Shown here: positions 32,601 to 48,300 of the stretch, one piece after another
How positions within the stretch are numbered: the first letter of the stretch is position 1
Layout of the letters: the number at the start of each line of letters is the position of its first letter
Source: Ptiloglossa arizonensis
Taxonomy: Eukaryota > Arthropoda > Insecta > Hymenoptera > Colletidae
Length of the DNA stretch: 64,000 nt
Assembly: GCF_051014685.1 (NCBI RefSeq)
Contig: NW_027479535.1
Location: forward strand, 38,987 to 102,986
Direction: 5' to 3'
The notes under the pieces: model-generated
Told to the model about the DNA's origin: nothing
Databases searched by the model: none
Seen by the model: the letters and a program-made list of their open reading frames with translations, nothing else
Made by a program: the position numbers and the translations under genes

Positions 32601-33320
32601 ACGAGTAACGTATAACGTATAACGTATAACGTATAACGTATAACGTATAACGTATAACGTATAACGTATAACGTATAACGTATAACGTATAACTTATAAC
32701 GTGTAACGTATAACGTATAACGTATAACGTATAACATATAACGTATAACGTATAACGTATAACGCATAACGTATAACGTATAACGTATAACGTATAACGT
32801 ATAAAGTATAACGTATAACGTATAACGAGTAACGTATAACGTGTAACGTATAATGTATAACGTATAACGTATAACGTATAACGTATAACGTATAACGTAT
32901 AACGTATAACGTATAACGTATAACGTATAACGTATAACTTATAACGTATAACGTATAACGTATAACGTATAACGTATAACGTATAACCTATGACGCATAA
33001 CGTATAACGTATAACGTATAACGTATAACGTATAACGTATAACGTATAACCTATAACGTGTAACGTATAACGTATAGCGTATAACGTATAACGTATAACG
33101 TATAACGTATAACGTATAACGTATAACGTACAACTTATAACGTATAACGTATAACGTATAACGTATAATGTATAACGTATAACGTATAACGTATAACGTA
33201 TAACCTATGACGCATAACGTATAACGTATAACGTATAACGTATAACGTATAACGTATAACGTATAACCTATAACGTGTAACGTATAACGTATAGCGTATA
33301 ACGTATAACGTATAACGTAT
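29680..33320. repeat. Segmental duplication W, copy 2
   Basis: Partner of 24.65-28.3 kb, separated from it by about 1.4 kb of other satellite. It carries an extra T5G unit at 29,877 where copy 1 has consensus at 24,844. Otherwise it differs by whole-unit gains and losses. Confidence 0.85.
30843..30975. repeat. 133-bp barcode, copy 8 (A2C subtype)
   Basis: Subtype with accgtat at unit 6, in duplication W copy 2. Confidence 0.92.
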
Positions 33321-34895
33321 AACGTATAACGTATAACGTATAACGTATAACGTATAACGTATAACGTATAGCGTATAACGAATAACGTAAAACGTAAAAC
33401 GTATTACATATTACGTGTAACGAGTAACGTATAACGTATAACGTATAACGTATAACGTATAACGTATAACGTATAACTTATAACGTAAAACGTATTACAT
33501 ATTACGTATAACGAGTAACGTATAACGTGTAACGTATAACGTATAACGTATAACCTATAACGTGTAACGTATAACGTATAGCGTATAACGTATAACGTAT
33601 AACGTATAACGTATAACGTATAACGTATAACGTATAACGTATAACGTATAACGTATAGCGTATAACGAATAACGTAAAACGTAAAACGTATTACATATTA
33701 CGTGTAACGAGTAACGTATAACGTATAACTTATAACGTGTAACGTATAACGTATAACGTATAACGTATAACATATAACGTATAACGTATAACGTATAACG
33801 CATAACGTATAACGTATAACGTATAACGTATAACGTATAAAGTATAACGTATAACGTATAACGAGTAACGTATAACGTGTAACGTATAATGTATAACGTA
33901 TAACGTATAACGTATAACGTATAACGTATAACGTATAACGTATAACGTATAACGTATAACGTATAACGTATAACGTATAACGTATAACGTATAACGTATA
34001 ACGTATAACGTATAACGTATAGCGTATAACGAATAACGTAAAACGTAAAACGTATTACATATTACGTGTAACGAGTAACGTATAACGTATAACGTATAAC
34101 GTATAACGTATAACGTATAACGTATAACTTATAACGTAAAACGCATTACATATTACGTATAACGAGTAACGTATAACGTATAACGTATAACGTATAACGT
34201 ATAACGTATAACGTATAACGTATAACGTATAACGTATAACGTATAACGTATAACTTATAACGTGTAACGTATAACGTATAACGTATAACGTATAACATAT
34301 AACGTATAACGTATAACGTATAACGCATAACGTATAACGTATAACGTATAACGTATAACGTATAAAGTATAACGTATAACGTATAACGTACAACTTATAA
34401 CGTATAACGTATAACGTATAACGTATAATGTATAACGTATAACGTATAACGTATAACGTATAACGTATAACGTATAACGTATAACGTATAACGTATAACG
34501 TATAACGTATAACGTATAACGTATAACGTATAACGTATAACGAATAACGTATAACATATAACGTATAACGTATAACGTGTAACGTATAACGTATAACGTA
34601 TAACGTATAAAGTATAATGTATAACGTCAAACGTATAACGTATAACGTATAACGTATAACGTATAACGTATAACGTATAACGCATAACGTATAACGTATA
34701 ACGTATAACGCATAACGTATAACGTATGACGTTTAACGTATAACGTATAACGTATAACGTATAACGTATCACGTATAACGTATAACGTATAACGTATAAC
34801 CTATAACGAATAACGTATAACGTATAACGTATAACGTATAACGTATAACGTATAACGTATAACGTATAACGTATAACGCATAACGTGTATCGCAT

Positions 34896-35028
34896 AACGT
34901 AAAACGTATAACATGTAACGTATAACGTATAGCGTATTACGTATAACGTATTACATATTACATATAACGTATAACGTACAACGTATAACGTATAACATAT
35001 AACGTCTAACGTTTAACGTATAACGTAC
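34896..35028. repeat. 133-bp barcode, copy 9 (extra A1T subtype)
   Basis: Subtype with the additional A1T at unit 7, in duplication V copy 1. Confidence 0.9.
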
Positions 35029-36379
35029 AACGTATAACGTATAACGTATAACGTATAACGTATAACGTACAACGTATAACATATAACGTATATCGTATAA
35101 CGTATAACGTATAACGTATAACGTTTAACGTATAACGTATAACGTATAACGTATAATGTATAACGTATAACGTATAACGTATAACGCATAACGTATAGCG
35201 TATAACGTATAACGAATAACGTATAACGTATAACGTGTAACGTATAACGTATAACGTATAAGGTATAACGTATAACGTATAACGTATAACGTGTAACGTA
35301 TAACTTATAACGTAAAACGTATTACATATTACGTATAACGAGTAACGTTTAACGTATAACGTATAACGTATAACGTATAACGTATAACGTATAACGTATA
35401 ACGTATAACGTATAACGTATAACGTATAACGTATAACGTATAACGTATACCGTAAAACGTATAACGTATAACGAATAACGTATAACGTATAACGTTTAAC
35501 GTAAGACGTATAACGTATAACGTATAACGTATAAGGTATAGCGTATAACGTATAACGTATAACGTATAACGTATAACTTATAACGTAAAACGTATTACAT
35601 ATTACGTATAACGAGTAACGTATAACGTGTAACGTATAACGTATAACGTATAACGTATAACGTATAACGTATAACGTATAACGTATAACGTATAACGTAT
35701 AACGTATAACGTATAACGTATAACGCATAACGTATAACGTATGACGTTTAACGTATAACGTATAACGTATAACGTATAACGTATAACGTATAACGTACAA
35801 CTTATAACGTATAACGTATAACGTATAACGTATAATGTATAACGTATAACGTATAACGTATAACGTATAACGTATAATGTATAACGTATAACGTATAACG
35901 TATAACGTATAACGTATAACGTATAACGTATAACGTATAACGTATAACGTATAACGTATAACGTATAACTTATAACGTAAAACGTATTACATATTACGTA
36001 TAACGAGTAACGTATAACGTGTAACGTATAACGTATAACGTATAACGTATAACGTATAACGTATAACGTATAACGTATAACGTATAACGTATAACGTATA
36101 ACGTATAACGTATAACGTATAACGTATAACGTATAACGTATAACGTATAACGTATAACGTATAACGTATAACGCATAACGTATAACGTATAACGTATAAC
36201 GCATAACGTATAACGTATGACGTTTAACGTATAACGTATAACGTATAACGTATAACGTATAACGTATAACGTATAACGTATAACGTATAACCTATAACGA
36301 ATAACGTATAACGTATAACGTATAACGTATAACGTATAACGTATAACGTATAACGTATAACGCATAACGTGTATCGCAT

Positions 36380-36512
36380 AACGTAAAACGTATAACATGT
36401 AACGTATAACGTATAGCGTATAACGTATAACGTATTACATATTACATATAACGTATAACGTACAACGTATAACGTATAACATATAACGTCTAACGTTTAA
36501 CGTATAACGTAC
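36380..36512. repeat. 133-bp barcode, copy 10
   Basis: Standard pattern, 1,484 bp after copy 9, in duplication V copy 1. Confidence 0.92.
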
Positions 36513-37149
36513 AACGTATAACGTATAACGTATAACGTATAACGTATAACGTACAACGTATAACATATAACGTATATCGTATAACGTATAACGTATAACG
36601 TATAACGTTTAACGTATAAGGTATAACGTATAACGTATAACGTATAACGTATAACGTATAACGTATAACGTATAACGTGTAACGTATAACGTATAACGTA
36701 TAACGTATAACGCATAACGTATAACGTATAACGTATAACGCATAACGTATAACGGATAACGTTTAACGTATAACGTATAACGTATAACGTATAACGTATA
36801 ACGTATAACGTATAACGTATAACGTATAACGTATAACGTATAACGAATAACGTATAACGTATAACGTATAACGTATAACGTATAACGTATAACGTATAAC
36901 GTATAAAGTATAACGTATAACGTATAACGAGTAACGTATAACGTATAACGTATAACGTATAACGTATAACGTATAACGTATAACGTATAACGTATAACTT
37001 ATAACGTATAACGTATAACGTATAACGTATAACGTATAACATATAACGTATAACGTATAACGTATAACGCATAACGTATAACGTATAACGTATAACGTAT
37101 AACGTATAACGTATAACGTATAACGTATAACGTATAACGTATAACGTAT

Positions 37150-37860
37150 AACGTATAACGTATAACGTATAACGTATAACGTATAACGTATAACGTATAA
37201 CTTATAACGTAAAACGTATTACATATTACGTATAACGAGTAACGTATAACGTGTAACGTATAACGTATAACGTATAACGTATAACGTATAACGTATAACG
37301 TATAACGTATAACGTATAACGTATAACGTATAACGTATAACGTATAACGTATAACGTATAACGTATAACGTATAACGTATAACGTATAACGCATAACGTA
37401 TAACGTATAACGTATAACGCATAACGTATAACGTATGACGTTTAACGTATAACGTATAACGTATAACGTATAACGTATAACGTATAACGTATAACGTATA
37501 ACGTATAACCTATAACGAATAACGTATAACGTATAACGTATAACGTATAACGTATAACGTATAACGTATAACGTATAACGCATAACGTGTATCGCATAAC
37601 GTAAAACGTATAACATGTAACGTATAACGTATAGCGTATAACGTATAACGTATTACATATTACATATAACGTATAACGTACAACGTATAACGTATAACAT
37701 ATAACGTCTAACGTTTAACGTATAACGTACAACGTATAACGTATAACGTATAACGTATAACGTATAACGTACAACGTATAACATATAACGTATATCGTAT
37801 AACGTATAACGTATAACGTATAACGTTTAACGTATAAGGTATAACGTATAACGTATAACG
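37150..37860. repeat. Local duplicate of 35.92-36.64 kb
   Basis: Offset 1,232 at the left (G4T 35,967 with 37,199) and 1,218 further right (gacgttt 36,219 with 37,437; A2T 36,576 with 37,794; A6T 36,604 with 37,822; C3G 36,618 with 37,836). The right edge lies between 37,843 and 37,878. Confidence 0.82.
37598..37730. repeat. 133-bp barcode, copy 11
   Basis: Standard pattern, 1,218 bp after copy 10, in the local duplicate. Confidence 0.92.
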
Positions 37861-39904
37861 TATAACGTATAACGTATAACGCATAACGTATAACGTATAA
37901 CGTATAACGTATAACGTATAACGTATAACGTATAACGTATAACGTATAACGTATAACGTATAACGTATAACGTATAACGTATAACGTATAACGTATAACT
38001 TATAACGTATAACGTATAACGTATAACGTATAACGTATAACATATAACGTATAACGTATAACGTATAACGCATAACGTATAACGTATAACGTATAACGTA
38101 TAACGTATAAAGTATAACGTATAACGTATAACGAGTAACGTATAACGTGTAACGTATAATGTATAACGTATAACGTATAACGTATAACGTATAACGTATA
38201 ACGTATAACGTATAACGTATAACGTATAACGTATAACGTATAACGTATAACGTATAACGTATAACCTATGACGCATAACGTACAACGTATAACGTATAAC
38301 GTATAACGTATAACGTATAACGTATAACGTATAACGTATAACGTGTAACGTATAACGTATAACGTATAACGTATAACGCATAACGTATAACGTATAACGT
38401 ATAACGCATAACGTATAACGGATAACGTTTAACGTATAACGTATAACGTATAACGTATAACGTATAACGTATAACGTATAACGTATAACGTATAACGTAT
38501 AACGTATAACGAATAACGTATAACGTATAACGTATAACGTATAACGTATAACGTATAACGTATAACGTATAAAGTATAACGTATAACGTATAACGAGTAA
38601 CGTATAACGTATAACGTATAACGTATAACGTATAACGTATAACGTATAACGTATAACGTATAACTTATAACGTATAACGTATAACGTATAACGTATAACG
38701 TATAACATATAACGTATAACGTATAACGTATAACGCATAACGTATAACGTATAACGTATAACGTATAACGTATAAAGTATAACGTATAACGTATAACGAG
38801 TAACGTATAACGTGTAACGTATAATGTATAACGTATAACGTATAACGTATAACGTATAACGTATAACGTATAACGTATAACGTATAACGTATAACGTATA
38901 ACGTATAACGTATAACGTATAACGTATAACCTATGACGCATAACGTACAACGTATAACGTATAACGTATAACGTATAACGTATAACGTATAACGTATAAC
39001 GTATAACGTATAACGTGTAACGTATAACGTGTAACGTATAACGTATAACGTATAACGTATAACGCATAACGTATAACGTATAACGTATAACGCATAACGT
39101 ATAACGTATAACGCATAACGTATAACGGATAACGTTTAACGTATAACGTATAACGCATAACGTATAACGTATAACGTATAACGCATAACGTATAACGGAT
39201 AACGTTTAACGTATAACGTATAACGTATAACGTATAACGTATAACGTATAACGTATAACGTATAACGTATTACGTATAACGTATAACGAATAACGTATAA
39301 CGTATAACGTATAACGTATAACGTATAACGTATAACGTATAACGTATAAAGTATAACGTATAACGTATAACGAGTAACGTATAACGTATAACGTATAACG
39401 TATAACGTATAACGTATAACGTATAACGTATAACTTATAACGTATAACGTATAACGTATAACGTATAACGTATAACATATAACGTATAACGTATAACGTA
39501 TAACGCATAACGTATAACGTATAACGTATAACGTATAACGTATAAAGTATAACGTATAACGTATAACGAGTAACGTATAACGTGTAACGTATAATGTATA
39601 ACGTATAACGTATAACGTATAACGTATAACGTATAACGTATAACGTATAACGTATAACGTATAACGTATAACGTATAACGTATAACGTATAACGTATAAC
39701 CTATGACGCATAACGTACAACGTATAACGTATAACGTATAACGTATAACGTATAACGTATAACGTATAACGTATAACGTGTAACGTATAACGTATAACGT
39801 ATAACGTATAACGCATAACGTATAACGTATAACGTATAACGCATAACGTATAACGGATAACGTTTAACGTATAACGTATAACGTATAACGTATAACGTAT
39901 AACG

Positions 39905-42900
39905 TATAACGTATAACGTATAACGTATAACGTATAACGTATAACGAATAACGTATAACGTATAACGTATAACGTATAACGTATAACGTATAACGTATAA
40001 CGTATAACGTATAACGCATAACGTATAACGTATAACGTATAACGTATAACGTATAACGTATAAAGTATAACGTATAACGTATAACGAGTAACGTATAACG
40101 TGTAACGTATAATGTATAACGTATAACGTATAACGTATAACGTATAACGTATAACGTATAACGTATAACGTATAACGAGTAACGTATAACGTATAACGTA
40201 TAACGTATAACGTATAACGTATAACGTATAACGTATAACTTATAACGTACAACGTATAACGTATAACGTATAACGTATAACGTATAACGTATAACGTATA
40301 ACGTATAACGTATAACGTATAACGTATAACGTATAACGTATAACGTATAACGTATAACTTATAACGTACAACGTATAACGTATAACGTATAACGTATAAC
40401 GTATAACGTATAACGTATAACGTATAACGTATAACGTATAACATATAACGTATAACGTATAACGTATAACGCATAACGTATAACGTATAACGTATAACGT
40501 ATAACGTATAACGTATAACGTATAACGTATAACGTATAATGTATAACGTAAAACGTATAACGTTTAACGTATAACGTATAACGTATAACGTATAACGTAT
40601 AACGTATAACGTATAACGAATAACGAATAACGTATAACGTATAACGTATAACGAGTAACGTATAACGTATAACGTATAACGTATAACGTATAACGTATAA
40701 CGTGTAACGTATAACGTATAACGTATAACGTATAACGTATAACGTGTAACGTATAACGTATAACGTATAACGTATAACGCATAACGTATAACGTATAACG
40801 TATAACGTATAACGTATAACGTATAACGTATAACTTATAACGAGTAACGTATAACGTATAACGTATAACGTATAACGTATAACGTATAACGTATAACGTA
40901 TAACTTATAACGTATAACGTATAACGTATAACGTATAACGTATAACGTATAACGTATAACGTATAACGTATAACGTATAACGTATAACGTATAACGTATA
41001 ACGTATAACGTATAACGTATAACTTATAACGTATAACGTATAACGTATAACGTATAACGTATAACATATAACGTATAACGTATAACGTATAACGCATAAC
41101 GTATAACGTATAACGTATAACGTATAACGTATAAAGTATAACGTATAACGTATAACGAGTAACGTATAACGTGTAACGTATAATGTATAACGTATAACGT
41201 ATAACGTATAACGTATAACGTATAACGTATAACGTATAACGTATAACGTATAACGTATAACGTATAACGTATAACGTATAACGTATAACGTATAAACTAT
41301 GACGCATAACGTACAACGTATAACGTATAACGTATAACGTATAACGTATAACGTATAACGTATAACGTGTAACGTATAACGTATAACGTATAACGTATAA
41401 CGCATAACGTATAACGTATAACGTATAACGAATAACGTATAACGGATAACGTTTAACGTATAACGTATAACGTATAACGTATAACGTATAACGTATAACG
41501 TATAACGTATAACGTATAACGTATAACGTATAACGTATAACGAATAACGTATAACGTATAACGTATAACGTATAACGTATAACGTATAACGTATAACGTA
41601 TAACGTATAACGTGTAACGCATAACGTATAACGCATAACGTAAAACGTATAACATGTAACGTATAACGTATAGCGTATAACGTATAACGTATTACATATT
41701 ACATATAACGTATAACGTACAACGTATAACGTATAACATATAACGTCTAACGTTTAACGTATAACGTACAACGTATAACGTATAACGTATAACGTACAAC
41801 GTATAACGTATAACGTATATCGTATAACGTATAACGTATAACGTATAATGTATAACGTATAACATATAACGTATAACGTATAACGTATAACGCATAACGT
41901 ATAACGTATAACGTATAACGTATAACATATAACGTATAACGTATAACGTATAATGTATAACGTAAAACGTATAACGTATAACGTATAACGTATAACGTAT
42001 AACGTATAACGTATAACGTATAACGTATAACGTATAACGTATAACAAATAACGTATAACGTATAACGTATAACGAGTAACGTATAACGTATAACGTATAA
42101 CGTATAACGTATAACGTATAACGTATAACGTATAACGTATAACGTATAACGTATAACGTATAACTTATAACGTAAAACGCATTACATATTACGTATAACG
42201 AGTAACGTATAACGTATAACGTATAACGTATAACGTATAACGTATAACGTATAACGTATAACGTATAAGGTATAACGTATAACGTATAACGTATAACGTA
42301 TAACGTATAACGCATAACGTATAACGTATAACGTATAACGTATAACGTATAACGTATAACGTATAACGTATAATGTATAACGTAAAACGTATAACGTATA
42401 ACGTATAACGTATAAGGTATAACGTAAAACGTATAACGCATAACGTATAACGTGTAACGTATAACGTATAACGTATAACGTATAACGTATAACGTATAAC
42501 GTATAACGAATAACGTAAAACGTAAAACGTATTACATATTACGTGTAACGAGTAACGTATAACGTATAACGTATAACGTATAACGTATAACGTATAACGT
42601 ATAACGCATAACGTATAACGTATAACGTATAACGTATAACGTATAAAGTATAACGTATAACGTATAACGAGTAACGTATAACGTGTAACGTATAAGGTAT
42701 AACGTATAACGTATAACGTATAACGTATAACGTATAACGTATAACGTATAACGTATAACGTATATCGTATAACGTATAACGTATAACGTATAACGTATAA
42801 CGTATAACGTATAACGTATAGCGTATAACGAATAACGTAAAACGTAAAACGTATTACATATTACGTGTAACGAGTAACGTATAACGTATAACGTATAACG

Positions 42901-44185
42901 TATAACGTATAACGTATAACTTATAACGTAAAACGCATTACATATTACGTATAACGAGTAACGTATAACGTATAACGTATAACGTATAACGTATAACGTA
43001 TAACGTATAACGCATAACGTATAACGTATAACGTATAACGTATAACGTATAAAGTATAACGTATAACGTATAACGAGTAACGTATAACGTGTAACGTATA
43101 AGGTATAACGTATAACGTATAACGTATAACGTATAACGTATAACGTATAACGTATAACGTATAACGTATATCGTATAACGTATAACGTATAACGTATAAC
43201 GTATAACGTATAACCTATGACGCATAACGTACAACGTATAACGTATAACGTATAACGTATAACGTATAACGTATAACGTATAACGTATAACCTATGACGC
43301 ATAACGTATAACGTATAACGTATAACGTATAACGTATAACGTATAACGTATAACGTATAACGTGTAACGTATAACGTATAGCGTATAACGTATAACGTAT
43401 AACGTATAACGTATAACGTATAACGTATAACGTACAACTTATAACGTATAACGTATAACGTATAACGTATAATGTATAACGTATAACGTATAACGTATAA
43501 CGTATAACGTATAACGTATAACGTATAACGTATAACGTATAACGTATAACGTATAACGTATAACGTATAACGTATAACGTATAACGTATAACGTATAACG
43601 TATAACGTATAACGTATAACGTATAACTTATAACGTATAACGTATAACGTATAACGTATAACGTATAACGTATAACATATAACGTATAACGTATAACGTA
43701 TAACGCATAACGTATAACGTATAACGTATAACGTATAACGTATAAAGTATAACGTATAACGTATAACGAGTAACGTATAACGTGTAACGTATAATGTATA
43801 ACGTATAACGTATAACGTATAACGTATAACGTATAACGTATAACGTATAACGTATAACGTATAACGTATAACGTATAACGTATAACGTATAACGTATAAC
43901 GTATAACCTATGACGCATAACGTACAACGTATAACGTATAACGTATAACGTATAACGTATAACGTATAACGTATAACGTATAACGTGTAACGTATAACGT
44001 ATAACGTATAACGTATAACGCATAACGTATAACGTATAACGTATAACGCATAACGTATAACGGATAACGTTTAACGTATAACGTATAACGTATAACGTAT
44101 AACGTATAACGTATAACGTATAACGTATAACGTATAACGTATAACGTATAACGAATAACGTATAACGTATAACGTATAACGTATA
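39905..44185. repeat. Segmental duplication X, copy 2
   Basis: Matches copy 3 at a constant offset of 5,495 bp (785 units) across about 4.3 kb: anchors at 39,943, 40,013, 40,062, 40,083, 41,742, 43,429, 43,625, 43,905, 44,059 and 44,150 all recur exactly 5,495 bp later. The left edge lies between 39,859 and 39,943 and the right edge between 44,157 and 44,213, where unit 44,213 is aacctat but its partner at 49,708 is aaagtat. Confidence 0.88.
41637..41769. repeat. 133-bp barcode, copy 12
   Basis: Standard pattern, in duplication X copy 2. Confidence 0.92.
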
Positions 44186-45399
44186 ACGTATAACGTATAA
44201 CGTATAACGTATAACCTATGACGCATAACGTATAACGTATAACGTATAACGTATAACGTATAACGTATAACGTATAACGTATAACGTGTAACGTATAACG
44301 TATAGCGTATAACGTATAACGTATAACGTATAACGTATAACGTATAACGTATAACGTATAACGTATAACGTATAACGTATAACGCATAACGTATAACGTA
44401 TAACGTATAACGTATAACGTATAACGTATAACGTATAACGTATAACGTATAACGTATAACCTATGACGCATAACGTATAACGTATAACGTATAACGTATA
44501 ACGTATAACGTATAACGTATAACGTATAACGTGTAACGTATAACGTATAACGTATAACGTATAACGCATAACGTATAACGTATAACGTATAACGCATAAC
44601 GTATAACGGATAACGTTTAACGTATAACGTATAACGTATAACGTATAACGTATAACGTATAACCTATGACGCATAACGTATAACGTATAACGTATAACGT
44701 ATAACGTATAACGTATAACGTATAACGTATAACGTGTAACGTATAACGTATAGCGTATAACGTATAACGTATAACGTATAACGTATAACGTATAACGTAT
44801 AACATATAACGTATAACGTATAACGTATAACGCATAACGTATAACGTATAACGTATAACGTATAACGTATAAAGTATAACGTATAACGTATAACGAGTAA
44901 CGTATAACGTGTAACGTATAATGTATAACGTATAACGTATAACGTATAACGTATAACGTATAACGTATAACGTGTAACGTATAACGTATAACGTATAACG
45001 TATAACGCATAACGTATAACGTATAACGTATAACGTATAACGTATAACGTATAACGTATAACGTATAACGTATAACGTATATCGTATAACGTATAACGTA
45101 TAACGTATAACGTATAACGTATAACCTATGACGCATAACGTACAACGTATAACGTATAACGTATAACGTATAACGTATAACGTATAACGTATAACGTATA
45201 ACCTATGACGCATAACGTATAACGTATAACGTATAACGTATAACGTATAACGTATAACGTATAACGTATAACGTGTAACGTATAACGTATAGCGTATAAC
45301 GTATAACGTATAACGTATAACGTATAACGTATAACGTATAACGTACAACTTATAACGTATAACGTATAACGTATAACGTATAACGTATAACGTATAACG

Positions 45400-48300
45400 T
45401 ATAACGTATAACGTATAACGTATAACGTATAACGTATAACGAATAACGTATAACGTATAACGTATAACGTATAACGTATAACGTATAACGTATAACGTAT
45501 AACGTATAACGCATAACGTATAACGTATAACGTATAACGTATAACGTATAACGTATAAAGTATAACGTATAACGTATAACGAGTAACGTATAACGTGTAA
45601 CGTATAATGTATAACGTATAACGTATAACGTATAACGTATAACGTATAACGTATAACGTATAACGTATAACGAGTAACGTATAACGTATAACGTATAACG
45701 TATAACGTATAACGTATAACGTATAACGTATAACTTATAACGTACAACGTATAACGTATAACGTATAACGTATAACGTATAACGTATAACGTATAACGTA
45801 TAACGTATAACGTATAACGTATAACGTATAACGTATAACGTATAACGTATAACTTATAACGTACAACGTATAACGTATAACGTATAACGTATAACGTATA
45901 ACGTATAACGTATAACGTATAACGTATAACGTATAACATATAACGTATAACGTATAACGTATAACGCATAACGTATAACGTATAACGTATAACGTATAAC
46001 GTATAACGTATAACGTATAACGTATAACGTATAATGTATAACGTAAAACGTATAACGTTTAACGTATAACGTATAACGTATAACGTATAACGTATAACGT
46101 ATAACGTATAACGAATAACGAATAACGTATAACGTATAACGTATAACGAGTAACGTATAACGTATAACGTATAACGTATAACGTATAACGTATAACGTGT
46201 AACGTATAACGTATAACGTATAACGTATAACGTATAACGTGTAACGTATAACGTATAACGTATAACGTATAACGCATAACGTATAACGTATAACGTATAA
46301 CGTATAACGTATAACGTATAACGTATAACTTATAACGAGTAACGTATAACGTATAACGTATAACGTATAACGTATAACGTATAACGTATAACGTATAACT
46401 TATAACGTATAACGTATAACGTATAACGTATAACGTATAACGTATAACGTATAACGTATAACGTATAACGTATAACGTATAACGTATAACGTATAACGTA
46501 TAACGTATAACGTATAACTTATAACGTATAACGTATAACGTATAACGTATAACGTATAACATATAACGTATAACGTATAACGTATAACGCATAACGTATA
46601 ACGTATAACGTATAACGTATAACGTATAAAGTATAACGTATAACGTATAACGAGTAACGTATAACGTGTAACGTATAATGTATAACGTATAACGTATAAC
46701 GTATAACGTATAACGTATAACGTATAACGTATAACGTATAACGTATAACGTATAACGTATAACGTATAACGTATAACGTATAACGTATAAACTATGACGC
46801 ATAACGTACAACGTATAACGTATAACGTATAACGTATAACGTATAACGTATAACGTATAACGTGTAACGTATAACGTATAACGTATAACGTATAACGCAT
46901 AACGTATAACGTATAACGTATAACGAATAACGTATAACGGATAACGTTTAACGTATAACGTATAACGTATAACGTATAACGTATAACGTATAACGTATAA
47001 CGTATAACGTATAACGTATAACGTATAACGTATAACGAATAACGTATAACGTATAACGTATAACGTATAACGTATAACGTATAACGTATAACGTATAACG
47101 TATAACGTGTAACGCATAACGTATAACGCATAACGTAAAACGTATAACATGTAACGTATAACGTATAGCGTATAACGTATAACGTATTACATATTACATA
47201 TAACGTATAACGTACAACGTATAACGTATAACATATAACGTCTAACGTTTAACGTATAACGTACAACGTATAACGTATAACGTATAACGTACAACGTATA
47301 ACGTATAACGTATATCGTATAACGTATAACGTATAACGTATAATGTATAACGTATAACATATAACGTATAACGTATAACGTATAACGCATAACGTATAAC
47401 GTATAACGTATAACGTATAACATATAACGTATAACGTATAACGTATAATGTATAACGTAAAACGTATAACGTATAACGTATAACGTATAACGTATAACGT
47501 ATAACGTATAACGTATAACGTATAACGTATAACGTATAACAAATAACGTATAACGTATAACGTATAACGAGTAACGTATAACGTATAACGTATAACGTAT
47601 AACGTATAACGTATAACGTATAACGTATAACGTATAACGTATAACGTATAACGTATAACTTATAACGTAAAACGCATTACATATTACGTATAACGAGTAA
47701 CGTATAACGTATAACGTATAACGTATAACGTATAACGTATAACGTATAACGTATAACGTATAAGGTATAACGTATAACGTATAACGTATAACGTATAACG
47801 TATAACGCATAACGTATAACGTATAACGTATAACGTATAACGTATAACGTATAACGTATAACGTATAATGTATAACGTAAAACGTATAACGTATAACGTA
47901 TAACGTATAAGGTATAACGTAAAACGTATAACGCATAACGTATAACGTGTAACGTATAACGTATAACGTATAACGTATAACGTATAACGTATAACGTATA
48001 ACGAATAACGTAAAACGTAAAACGTATTACATATTACGTGTAACGAGTAACGTATAACGTATAACGTATAACGTATAACGTATAACGTATAACGTATAAC
48101 GCATAACGTATAACGTATAACGTATAACGTATAACGTATAAAGTATAACGTATAACGTATAACGAGTAACGTATAACGTGTAACGTATAAGGTATAACGT
48201 ATAACGTATAACGTATAACGTATAACGTATAACGTATAACGTATAACGTATAACGTATATCGTATAACGTATAACGTATAACGTATAACGTATAACGTAT

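Larger units (their letters stand above)
34380..36615. repeat. Segmental duplication V, copy 1
   Basis: Matches 53.18-55.42 kb at offsets 18,795, 18,802 and 18,809 (adjacent aacgtac and aacttat 34,385 with 53,180; barcode 34,896 with 53,698; barcode 36,380 with 55,189; A6T 36,604 with 55,413). It ends before 36,618, where an aaggtat unit has no partner at 55,427. An inner block of about 0.7 kb (35.92-36.64 kb) recurs at 37.15-37.86 kb, offset 1,218-1,232. Confidence 0.82.
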